Positions 1 through 6,520 are shown, numbered from the stretch's first letter. The stretch: 7,749 nucleotides of DNA from Bacillus sp. JCM 19058 (GCA_001310555.1 BAXO01000136.1:1-7749), one strand, 5' to 3'. Program-made: numbers and translations. Notes: a model not told the origin generated them from the letters alone.

Positions 1-713
1 TCGTAATCAAATTAAGCGGTGGAGCTCTTGCTGCGCACGATGGCAACACCTTTGACTCGGCGCGTTTGGAACATATCGCCAATGAGGTACTCGATATTGC
101 TTCCAAAGGTGTAGAAGTCTCCCTTGTCGTTGGCGGGGGCAACATTTTTAGAGGTCATTTAGCCCAAGCATGGGGAATAGACAGAGTAGAGGCCGATAAT
201 ATCGGGACGTTAGGGACGATTATTAATAGCCTAATGTTACGAGGTGTCTTAAAAAGTAAAACGGATCGAGACGTCCGTGTGATGTCATCTATTCCGATTT
301 CGGCAGTGGCAGAGCCTTACATTCGGCTACGTGCGGTCCACCATTTAGAAAAAGGGTATATTGTCATCTTTGGCGGGGGTAATGGTCAGCCGTTTGTCAC
401 GACGGATTATCCTAGTGTTCAACGAGCCATAGAAACAAACAGCGAAGCCATTTTTGTTGCGAAGCAAGGAGTAGATGGTGTCTATACGAATGATCCGAAA
501 ATCGATAAAAACGCAAAATTGTTTCGCAATTTAAACTACGATGACGTCGTAACCAAGAACATTAAAATTATGGATCAGTCCGCCTTGCTGTTAGCTCGTG
601 ATTATAAGCTGCCCGTTCACGTTTTTAATTTTGATGAGGTCGGTGCGATTAAAAAGATCTGTGTCGGTCAACCGCTAGGAACAGTGATTAACGATCAGGC
701 GACGGTGCTTTAA
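1..713 (+). CDS. pyrH: UMP kinase (PyrH family), 5' end missing; probable paralogue
   Basis: UMP kinases of the amino-acid-kinase fold transfer phosphate from ATP to UMP in the cytoplasm, feeding UTP/CTP synthesis. The frame is open from base 3 (236 codons seen) and begins inside the N-terminal strand with VIKLSGGALA, so only a few residues are missing. Visible family motifs are GGGNIFRG (about residues 44-51), EPYIRLRAVHHLEKG, PFVTTD, VDGVYTNDP and a C-terminal VFNFDEVGAI...GTVI. The TTG at 66 could be mistaken for a start, but homology continues upstream of it. Several usual positions differ: KLSGEAL reads KLSGGAL, the AGTGNPFFTTD loop reads GGGNGQPFVTTD, and the GMLAT segment reads GTLGT. 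The downstream gene is ada, not frr, so this is probably a second, diverged pyrH copy. From memory, some Bacillus genomes (e.g. B. anthracis) have two pyrH genes. The family call is firm; the paralogue status is inferred. Confidence 0.9.
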   Translation, partial: VIKLSGGALAAHDGNTFDSARLEHIANEVLDIASKGVEVSLVVGGGNIFRGHLAQAWGIDRVEADNIGTLGTIINSLMLRGVLKSKTDRDVRVMSSIPISAVAEPYIRLRAVHHLEKGYIVIFGGGNGQPFVTTDYPSVQRAIETNSEAIFVAKQGVDGVYTNDPKIDKNAKLFRNLNYDDVVTKNIKIMDQSALLLARDYKLPVHVFNFDEVGAIKKICVGQPLGTVINDQATVL

Positions 714-758
714 GAAAAAAAATCCATGTTCATTTTTCGTAGGTTGTTATTTGTTAGC

Positions 759-769
759 TGTTATATAAT
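759..769 (+). promoter_or_regulatory. candidate extended -10 promoter for ada
   Basis: TG at 759-760 is followed after one base by TATATA (762-767), overlapping TATAAT at 764-769. No good -35 box lies 17 bases upstream. A T8 run at 769-776 separates this from the ribosome site GAGGTG at 778-783, five bases before the ada ATG. No consensus regulator box is assigned. Confidence 0.35.
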
Positions 770-788
770 TTTTTTTCGAGGTGATCAT

Positions 789-1855
789 ATGGATAAAAAA
801 CGGAAACTCGAATACTACCAAGCCATGCTCGAAAAAAATAAACTGTATGAAGGAACCTTTTTCGTCGGTATCACATCAACGGGAATCTTTTGTCACTCGA
901 CCTGCCCGGCGAGAAAGCCGAAATTCGAAAATTGCGAGTTTTTTTCAACAGCTAAGCAAGCTCTGCTAGCTGGATATCGCCCGTGTAAAAGGTGCAGCCC
1001 CTTATCCAACCCTAATACGATGTCTCCGGCCGTAAAGCAATTAGTAAGAGCAGTAGAGGAACATCCGGAGAAACGGTGGAAAGAAGGCGATTTTGCAAAG
1101 CTATCAACGAGTGCCTCTGCGGCGAGGCGACAATTTAAAAAGCGATTTGGGATGACGTTTGTTGAATACGCCAGAGCGAGACGAATGGGGATTGCGCTGA
1201 AAGAAATAAAAAGCGGGAATAAAATCATCGACGCGCAAATTGGTGCCGGGTACGAATCGGATAGCGGATTCAGAGATGCCTTTAAAAGTATTATGGGCTC
1301 ACCTATTTCAAAGCAAAACAGCCGTACTGTCCTCTTGTCTGAGTGGATCGACACAAAGCTGGGGGCTATGCTGCGATTGCCGATGAGCACGACCTGTATT
1401 TGCTTGAATTCGTTGATAGAAGGGGATTGGAACAGGAAATTGAGCGTCTGCGTTCCAAGCTTCATGCCGTAATTATTCCGGGGACAAGCTCTCCTCTTGA
1501 ATTGATAAAAAGGAACTGCAGCAATATTTTGAAGGGGAATTAACGACCTTCGATACACCGATAAAATATTTAGGTACGCCATTTCAAAACAGTGTTTGGT
1601 CTGAATTGAGAAGGATCCCGTTTGGCGAAACAATCTCCTACACAGAGCTGGCGGTATCGTTAAAGCGCGAAAAGGCAACAAGAGCTGTAGCGAGAGCGAA
1701 TGGAGCCAATCAATTAGCGTTAATTGTCCCCTGCCATAGAGTGATACAAAAAAAAGTGGTGCTCTTGCCGGATACGCAGGAGGGCTTGAACGGAAAAAAA
1801 ATGGCTAATTGATCATGAGGCAGAGGGTCACATCCGCCGTGGGGCTAAAGTTTAA
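789..1855 (+). pseudogene. ada: Ada: bifunctional methylated-DNA methyltransferase and transcriptional activator, frameshifted
   Basis: Ada takes methyl groups from DNA phosphotriesters onto an N-terminal zinc cysteine, then activates the adaptive response; its C-terminal domain repairs O6-methylguanine. The ATG at 789 follows GAGGTG at 778. The N domain has Cys35, Cys39, Cys66 and Cys69 (E. coli 38, 42, 69, 72), Cys35 being the methyl acceptor. An AraC-type helix-turn-helix follows at about residues 85-180. The C domain keeps the PCHRVI active site (Cys codon 1732-1734) and GYAGG. Four frame changes are needed: one G lost near 1373 (ATGCTGCG for ATGCTGGCG), one A lost in 1507-1511, and A8 instead of A6 at 1748-1755 and at 1794-1801. 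Repairing them gives 354 residues, as I recall the length of E. coli Ada, ending at TAA 1853. No in-frame nonsense codon is seen. As written, only the metal and HTH domains (about 195 residues, then a missense tail) would be made. True inactivation and sequence error cannot be separated here. Confidence 0.88.
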
Positions 1856-2077
1856 ATGAAATGGATGAAACGAATAATGTCAGGACTGATCGCTTCAATT
1901 GTATTGATTGTTATTTTTAGCTTGTTGATATATTTCACTTTCGAGCAACATTGGATGATTGTTCTCATAGTTGCATGTTACGTTTTACCAAGTGTCATGG
2001 TCTATGGAGTGATTTGCGGCTGGCTCTCCGATCAACTTACCTTAAAAAAACAAGCTAAATCGAGCGATGAATCTTAG
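1856..2077 (+). CDS. small membrane protein with two transmembrane segments
   Basis: A 73-residue ORF whose ATG directly follows the repaired ada stop (TAAATG), so it is probably co-transcribed and translationally coupled to ada. A basic start (KWMKR) is followed by hydrophobic segments at about residues 9-30 and 33-57, then a polar lysine-rich tail. No clear Shine-Dalgarno precedes it; GTGGGG in the ada 3' end is the nearest purine stretch. Family unknown to me. The next frame continues with membrane-like sequence straight after, so this may be the N-terminal half of one gene split by a frameshift near 2060-2077 (see the next ORF). Confidence 0.6.
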   Translation: MKWMKRIMSGLIASIVLIVIFSLLIYFTFEQHWMIVLIVACYVLPSVMVYGVICGWLSDQLTLKKQAKSSDES

Positions 2078-2207
2078 CTTTTATTTACTATTTGCTTTCA
2101 TACCGCCCGTTTTGTTAGGTGAGGATTATGTAGGGGAATTTCTCATTTATCCGTTGTTTTCTGCATTTGTGCTATGGCTTTCCAATCAATTTTTCGGTGT
2201 CAAGTAA
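2067..2207 (+). CDS. small hydrophobic ORF overlapping the previous gene; possibly its frameshifted C-terminal half
   Basis: 46 residues in frame 3, starting at ATG 2067 inside the last codons of the preceding ORF and ending at TAA 2205. It starts MNLSFYLLFAFIPP and contains two short hydrophobic stretches (about residues 4-17 and 24-43) with an acidic GEDYVGE turn between them. No ribosome site of its own is visible, so it would depend on coupling to the upstream ORF. Joining both frames gives a protein of about 118 residues with about four membrane segments. Given the many one-base lesions in this window, a single split gene is as likely as two proteins. Confidence 0.45.
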   Translation: MNLSFYLLFAFIPPVLLGEDYVGEFLIYPLFSAFVLWLSNQFFGVK

Positions 2208-2298
2208 ACCTTCTTGGTACTAGAGGTAGTCACGATCGTTTCGGGCATAGTCCGTGCGTTTACAAAATATATATATTTATTCAAGCGTGGGAAAATTT

Positions 2299-2338
2299 GA
2301 AATCAGGTGGAGGACGAGTTTATGCTCCACCTGATTTC
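2299..2338. terminator. 14-bp perfect hairpin between convergent genes, terminator-like
   Basis: GAAATCAGGTGGAG (2299-2312) and CTCCACCTGATTTC (2325-2338) pair perfectly around a 12-base loop. It lies between the rightward ada/membrane genes and the leftward HAD/RNHCP genes, as expected of a bidirectional terminator. The T tracts are weak on both sides: TTGCTGTTT rightward and AAATTTT leftward. Stem length supports a real structure; efficiency is uncertain. Confidence 0.55.
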
Positions 2339-2452
2339 TTGCTGTTTCGCTACATTGATATGTGCAAGGCGCTTTTTTTCTTGTTCATTTAGGAGCTTGA
2401 AAAGCAGAACGCCACCTACGCTTTCGATTGATGTGACCGCGCTACAATCCAC
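2303..2452 (-). CDS. possible 49-residue small ORF overlapping the HAD gene end
   Basis: GTG at 2452, with GAGG a few bases upstream, opens a frame that overlaps the last 37 bases of the HAD gene in another frame and ends at TGA 2303 inside the terminator-like hairpin. The product has a short hydrophobic part (SVGGVLLFKLL) followed by a charged helix-like stretch (NEQEKKRLAHINVAKQQE). That composition looks more protein-like than random sequence, but I recognise no family, and the 3' overlap with the hairpin argues against it. Uncertain. Confidence 0.25.
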   Translation of the reverse strand: MDCSAVTSIESVGGVLLFKLLNEQEKKRLAHINVAKQQEIRWSINSSST

Positions 2453-2958
2453 TTTATTGCCTCAAGAAGGTTATCCGCAACGTAATCAGGCTCCGTTTCA
2501 GCCCATGTATGGCGATAGTCATTCAACGACGCTTTACCCCAGCCCGTCAACACAAGAACTTTTGTCGCACCGACAGCAGCGGCAGCTAGCATATCGGTCG
2601 AACCAACATCTCCAATTACGACACATTTAGATAAGTCTAATTGATAAGTCTTAGCCGCTTCGTGCAATAAACCGGGTGCAGGTTTGTGACAACCGCAGCC
2701 TTCATCCGAACGGTGTGGACAAATAAAAGCATCATCAAATCCATAAGAATTGAATTCTTCATAAAAATCGTTCATTTCAGCTTCGCCTCTACTGATGCGG
2801 TGCTGATTCGTCAGAGCGAACATGCTGATCCTTGCTTCCTTTAAAAGCCGGAAGGCAGTGGGACTGAAAGGATAAGCTTCGAAATCATTAGGATGAATAA
2901 AGTGACCAGTTCCCCCAATCGTTCCATCTCGGTCGATAAATACAGCTTGCGGCTTCAC
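2416..2958 (-). CDS. HAD-IIIA family phosphatase (GmhB / histidinol-phosphatase-like)
   Basis: A 180-residue haloacid dehalogenase-type hydrolase, predicted to be a cytosolic Mg-dependent phosphatase of small phosphorylated metabolites. Motif I is FIDRDGT with nucleophile Asp9 and acid/base Asp11. Motif II is Thr50 in FALTNQ. CPHRSDEGCGC gives Cys80, His82, Cys88 and Cys90, the zinc loop typical of GmhB-type members. Lys92 in HKPAP is motif III, and GDVGSTDMLAA (Asp117, Asp122) is motif IV. Length suits the single-domain subfamily. The start is GTG 2958, with AAGGAG at 2967-2972 eight bases upstream. It is the last of three leftward genes, 62 bases after the RNHCP gene. No heptose or histidine genes are nearby, so the substrate is unknown. 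The family call is firm. Confidence 0.88.
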   Translation of the reverse strand: MKPQAVFIDRDGTIGGTGHFIHPNDFEAYPFSPTAFRLLKEARISMFALTNQHRISRGEAEMNDFYEEFNSYGFDDAFICPHRSDEGCGCHKPAPGLLHEAAKTYQLDLSKCVVIGDVGSTDMLAAAAVGATKVLVLTGWGKASLNDYRHTWAETEPDYVADNLLEAIKWIVARSHQSKA

Positions 2959-3020
2959 GCTACCAACTCCTTGGCTTGATTATCGACAATAAAGATAAAA
3001 GGCCAACCAAATTCAAAGAC

Positions 3021-3362
3021 TCACCTTCTATCCATCAGTCTCATAGGCTTTACTTGTAGCTGAATAATTTTATCAATAGTATCCGGTTGAACCGTATGTT
3101 CGGCCACTTTGTTGACAGTTGATTTTTTACACTTTTCGCATGAATGAATGATTTGAAATCCTTTCCCCGATTTGTATGTGATTCCGACAGGGTCCATGAT
3201 TCCTTGACAATCATTTAGTCGATCGCCTGGTCGAAAATCAACATGCTTGGAACATAAACAAAACGGACAATGGTTTCGGTAACTCCCATTTGTCAATGGT
3301 AAAACGTCTCTCTTGCAGTGTTCACATGTAAAACCCGAATTTTCCTTGTTTTTTTTGCTCAC
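3021..3362 (-). CDS. RNHCP domain protein (zinc-ribbon-like)
   Basis: 113 residues from GTG 3362. The family is named for its RNHCP motif, seen here at residues 29-33 (SYRNHCPFC). Cysteine pairs at 13/16, 32/35 and 75/78, plus Cys52, suggest zinc-ribbon metal sites. The block LPLTNGSYRN, then GDR...DC.G.M.PVG and the repeated C..C arrangement match the family as I know it; its function is uncharacterised. The GTG start is preferred because GGGAGG (3370-3375) lies seven bases upstream and homology begins at FTCEHCKRDV; a longer frame to 3398 has no such site. An A8 run right after the start codon (SKKN) is in frame here. It lies between the broken upstream gene and the HAD gene and is probably co-transcribed with both. 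Confidence 0.85.
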   Translation of the reverse strand: MSKKNKENSGFTCEHCKRDVLPLTNGSYRNHCPFCLCSKHVDFRPGDRLNDCQGIMDPVGITYKSGKGFQIIHSCEKCKKSTVNKVAEHTVQPDTIDKIIQLQVKPMRLMDRR

Positions 3363-3426
3363 GCTCGAACCTCCCAGATGTGAATAGAATTTTCGCATCT
3401 GAGAAGTGGGTTCCGTATATTCTTCC

Positions 3427-3680
3427 TTAAGGTACCAGGCTTGATCGAACTAGTGACAGATTCACCGCCGTTCCTTTAGGGACAGCGATTACTTCCGATT
3501 CCTACTTCATCAACACATATTTCATCATTGAATCCGGACCACGACCGACTTTTATATTTGTATCGGCCACTGTAAGACGGGCAGTCCCCACCTTCCACCG
3601 GTAAGTGTATGTCCAATCGCACTGGCTTTGGCGTCGTCCCCACTTAAGCGCAAGCATGAAGGGATGAAATCATTCTCCAT
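3427..3680 (-). pseudogene. broken small gene of unknown family, first gene of the leftward operon
   Basis: ATG 3680 follows an excellent ribosome site (GGGAGGTG, 3684-3691) and a plausible promoter. The frame reads MENDFIPSCLRLSGDDAK...IGHT, then leaves phase: by sense, about one base is missing near 3600 (CATACACTTACCGG). In the next frame a coherent stretch follows, GTARLTVADTNIKVGRG and onward to MKYVLMK, then a TAG, and the same frame continues ESEVIAVPKGTAVNLSL to TAA 3427. Restoring one base gives 84 residues with one internal amber codon. So this gene has a frameshift plus a nonsense codon, unlike ada and yyaL, which have only indels. I do not recognise the protein; NIKVGRGPDS is faintly like bacterial SH3 cores, but not convincingly. 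Boundaries and function are inferred. Confidence 0.5.
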
Positions 3681-3704
3681 TGTCACCTCCCTTTAGTTAA
3701 TGCA

Positions 3705-3734
3705 ATTATAAATTAAAAATAAATGATCTACCAA
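3705..3734 (-). promoter_or_regulatory. sigma-A-type promoter for the leftward operon
   Basis: Read leftward, TTGGTA (3729-3734) and a perfect TATAAT (3705-3710) are 18 bases apart. The -10 lies 24 bases from the start codon at 3680 and just ahead of the GGGAGGTG ribosome site. This places the broken gene, RNHCP and HAD in one transcription unit. Confidence 0.6.
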
Positions 3735-4034
3735 GTAACGCGAGACTGGAAGAAATAGATAACAGCATAGGGGTCATAATGGAGGTATGGGACAGCTTGA
3801 AGTGGTTCGGAGTCATATCATTTCTAACTTCCTTGTTTTTTTAGAAATGAATGCCGGCATTTCGGTCAAAGGGTGTTACCTTCGATTTATTTAAAGCCTT
3901 TGTCAAAGGACACAACTAAGCATTTCCATCAGCCTGTCGAGACAGTGCCGAACATTGCAATCGAATTGTCATGCCGAAAAAATTTCCAGCCTTCTAATTA
4001 GAAATTCTCCATCCAGTATAATTGAATTAAAATA
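3735..4034. other. gene-free divergent intergenic region
   Basis: No convincing gene. Short ORFs (for example 3779-3844, a 21-codon frame) lack family signals. Visible structure: a 10-bp palindrome ATGCCGGCAT (3851-3860), GTCAAAGG repeated at 3865-3872 and 3902-3909, the second copy being half of the near-palindrome CCTTTGTCAAAGG (3897-3909), and a 12-bp palindrome TTCTAATTAGAA (3992-4003) just upstream of the yyaL -10. These could be regulator sites for the divergent genes; I cannot assign a regulator. Confidence 0.4.
4017..4022 (+). promoter_or_regulatory. candidate -10 box for yyaL
   Basis: A perfect TATAAT lies about 80 bases before the yyaL start. No good -35 is present at 16-18 bases; TTCTAA (3992-3997, 19 bases away, inside a palindrome) is the closest. 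The leader then holds a small hairpin, ACAGCAA/TTGCTGT at 4051-4067, and the ribosome site AGAAGGTG at 4091-4098. Confidence 0.35.
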
Positions 4035-4103
4035 ATGGAAAAATTCATTAACAGCAAAAATTGCTGTAAAATAAAAAGCATTAAGGATAAAGAAGGTGCA
4101 AAC

Positions 4104-6151
4104 ATGGGCTCTAACCAAAAACCGAATCGCTTAATCCATTCAAAATCGCCTTATCTTCTTCAGCACGCATACAACCCGGTAGCATGGTATGAATGGGGGA
4201 AAGAGGCATTCGAAAAAGCAAGAAATGAAAATAAACCGATATTTTTAAGTATAGGGTATTCCACCTGCCATTGGTGTCATGTGATGGAAAAAGAAAGCTT
4301 TGAGGATCCGGAAATTGCCCAGCTTTTGAACGAGCATTTCGTTTCCATTAAGGTCGATCGCGAGGAGCGTCCTGACATTGACACGATATATATGGAAGTG
4401 TGTCAGGCGATGACGGGGCACGGAGGCTGGCCGCTTAATATTTTTATGTCGCCTGAGCAAGTGCCGTTTTATACCGGAACGTATTTTCCAAAGGAGAGCA
4501 TGTATAATCGCCCAGGGATGCGAGATGTTATCGTGCAGCTGTCTGAGCAGTATCAAAGCAATCGTGAAAAAATTAATCAGGTAAGTGAACGAGTTCAGGA
4601 GATGCTAAAGCCGGAGCCCGCGACGAGAGTTACTTTGAGTAAAAGCGTGATTCAAAAAGGATTCCAGCAGCTGCGACAGTCATTTGATACAGTGTATGGC
4701 GGGTTTGGGACGGCACCGAAGTTCCCAATGGCTCATCAGCTCATGTTTTTATTACGCTATGGTCAATTGTTCGAGAATAATGCCGCGCTCGAAATGGTGA
4801 AAAAAAAGCTTAGACCAAATGGCTCGCGGTGGAATTTACGATCAAATCGGCTATGGCTTTTCTCGGTATTCGGTAGATCAGGAATGGCTGGTTCCGCACT
4901 TTGAGAAAATGCTGTATGACAATGCGCTTCTTGCGTTAAGTTATACTGAGCGTACCAGCTTTTTGGCGAGCCCCAATACAAAGCGGTTGCCCAGCAGATT
5001 CTTACTTACGTGCTGCGCGATATGACCGATGAGAGCGGTGCGTTTTATTCGGCAGAAGACGCCGATTCTGAAGAAATAGAGGGAAAATTTTATGTTTGGT
5101 CGCCCAAGGAAGTGAAGGTGCTGCTTGGCGAGGAGCTTGGAGCGCTTTATTGTGAGGCGTACGATATTACAGAAGAGGGAAATTTTGAAGGGGCAAGCAT
5201 CCCGAATCAGATTCACGGCGATGAAGCGACAATCGCGGCTAATCATGGAATGAAGCAGACGCAGTTAATGGAGCAGCTGGAGGTAGCCCGGCGGAAGCTT
5301 TTTGCAGCACGGGAACAAAGAATTCACCCGCACAAGGATGACAAAATTTTGACCTCATGGAATGGGCTGATGGTTACTGCGCTTGCCAAGGCTGCCCGTG
5401 TTTTGGAGAGAAGAAATATGAAGAGGCAGCAAGCGCTGCCTTAGAATTTCTCGAGGATCGTCTGTTCATTGACGGCCGGCTCATGGTACGATACCGTGAG
5501 CAAGAGGTTAAGCAGCAAGGCTTTATTGAGGATTATGCTAACTTGCTGTGGGCTTATTTGGAGCTGTACGAAACGACTTACTCAATGAAATGGCTCAAGC
5601 GGGCAGAGGAACTGGCCGAGCAAATGAACGACTTGTTCTGGGATCAAGCCGAGGGCGGTTTTTTTTCTTTTACGGCAAGGATAGCGAGGTGCTGCTGACA
5701 AGCCGAAGGAGTGGTATGACGGTGCAATGCCGGCGGGAAATTCGGTTGCCGCCCTTCAGCTTTTGCGGTTGGCCCGCCTGACCGGAGAGTATCGATGGGA
5801 GGAAATGGTCGGAAGACTGCTTGAAGCGGCGAGTCTGTATTTAGAACAATATCCGAGCGGACATGCCTATTTGCTGCAAGCGTTACTACTGCTTGAGCAT
5901 GGGTTGAAGGAAGTCGTTATCATTCGCGGGAAGGACGCTAAAGCCGATCCGGTGCTCCGGGAGCTGGAGCAAGGCTTATACAGTGAAGTCGTTTGGCTCG
6001 TGCTCACGCCTGAGGAAGCAAGCCGTCTCGTTTTTACGAAGGAATTTACGGCTATGAATGGTATGACCACGTATTATGTCTGTGAGCAAAATGCGTGTCA
6101 GCAGCCGACAACGGACGCTAAAAAAAAGCATTGGCCTTATTAAAAGGCTAG
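4104..6151 (+). pseudogene. yyaL: YyaL-like thioredoxin-domain protein (DUF255/DsbH plus six-hairpin-glycosidase-like), six frameshifts
   Basis: This matches the YyaL/SPATA20 family: an N-terminal thioredoxin-like DUF255 domain followed by a large helical alpha/alpha-barrel; the function is poorly known. ATG 4104 follows AGAAGGTG. The N domain has [20 protein letters not shown] and the CHWC redox motif at residues 55-58, then [10 protein letters not shown] and GGWPLNIF. Later landmarks are [32 protein letters not shown], and GAMPAGNSVAALQLLRLA. Six frame changes are needed: A8 for A7 at 4800-4807; one G lost near 4951; one T lost in 5401-5404; T8 for T6 at 5659-5666; one A lost near 5699-5701; A8 for A6 at 6120-6127. 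Repairing all gives 681 residues, within the family's usual length, ending at TAG 6149. No nonsense substitution is seen. As written, only the thioredoxin part (about 235 residues, then a missense tail) would be made. Either a fresh pseudogene or sequence error. Confidence 0.9.
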
Positions 6152-6158
6152 CCTTTTA
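6141..6158 (+). terminator. 18-bp perfect palindrome at the yyaL stop codon
   Basis: TAAAAGGCTAGCCTTTTA is self-complementary and includes the repaired stop TAG (6149-6151). Folded with a CTAG loop it gives a seven-pair stem followed by TTG, so it may be a weak intrinsic terminator of yyaL. Confidence 0.4.
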
Positions 6159-6159
6159 T

Positions 6160-6451
6160 TGAAAGATAAAAAGCATAAGCTGTGGCGTGAATGGGTTCTC
6201 ATTCAAGCAAAGTCCGGTCCCAATTCAAGCGAGCAACAAACTTTCTCTGTCTATGTCCAATCAATCGACATTAGTTCATTCCGTCGCTAGGTTTCTTTTA
6301 CGTAGTCCGGCTTGTGCGGTGCTAAAGCGATCGCTCTGCGCCTTGTTTTTTTATAAACCATGGCCACAATAAAGCGAGCTTTTCAGCAAGTGGACTTAGA
6401 TGATAATTGACTAAGGCCTTGCCACGCTTCGCTTAGAGGTGGGGTCTTCAA
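6160..6451 (+). mobile_element. candidate IS200/IS605-type remnant or derived MITE (no transposase gene)
   Basis: The 3' side has the architecture of an IS200/IS605 right end: an imperfect hairpin (6413-6448) immediately followed by TCAA (6448-6451), the kind of tetranucleotide cut by Y1 transposases at right ends (as in IS608). Near the other side, a hairpin TGAATG-GGTTCT-CATTCA (6188-6205) lies about 28 bases inside TTAT (6156-6159), which could be the target-side tetranucleotide. Between them are about 290 bases with no tnpA or tnpB; a 61-codon frame at 6187-6372 has no family features. The sequence 6411-6451 also looks familiar to me from Bacillus insertion elements, but that is memory only. 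If real, this is a non-autonomous copy; the stretch near its right end could once have been part of a TnpB guide RNA. No terminal repeats or target duplication are expected for this family. Confidence 0.33.
6413..6448 (+). repeat. imperfect bulged hairpin at the putative element right end
   Basis: AAGGCC (6413-6418) pairs with GGTCTT (6443-6448), including one G-T pair. After a three-base bulge TTG, CCAC (6422-6425) pairs with GTGG (6439-6442) around a 13-base loop. An alternative pairing is CTAAG (6411-6415) with CTTAG (6432-6436). The bulged hairpin next to TCAA is the main argument for the mobile-element call. Confidence 0.5.
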
Positions 6452-6490
6452 GCTTAAAAATAACGTTTGATAAAAATTTATGCGGTATAT

Positions 6491-6520
6491 TTGTCAATGA
6501 CCCATATTGTTGTATACAAT
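6491..6520 (+). promoter_or_regulatory. promoter for the ferredoxin gene
   Basis: TTGTCA (6491-6496) and TACAAT (6515-6520) are 18 bases apart; TATACA at 6513 with 16 bases is an alternative register. The leader to the start codon is about 110 bases and contains a small hairpin CCATT-TTTT-AATGG (6591-6604) just before the ribosome site. Confidence 0.5.

Noticed and set aside
893..1681. Long leftward 262-codon frame across ada
   Set aside because: It lies antisense to ada, whose domains are recognisable across all its frames; the antisense product shows no family motif and has no ribosome site.
2174..2630. Rightward frames over the HAD 3' region
   Set aside because: Antisense to the HAD gene and the hairpin, with low-complexity Ser/Arg-rich content and no ribosome site.
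3779..3895. Short rightward ORFs after GGAGGT (starts at 3779 and 3787)
   Set aside because: 21 and 35 codons only; the second start abuts the purine run with no spacing. No homology or composition supports them.
4800..4807. Programmed ribosomal frameshifting or phase variation at the A8 tracts
   Set aside because: Six shifts in one gene, half of them at non-slippery single-base losses, cannot be restored together; no stimulatory signals were seen.
6187..6372. 61-codon rightward frame in the putative mobile element
   Set aside because: No ribosome site and no recognisable motif; its start lies inside a hairpin arm.
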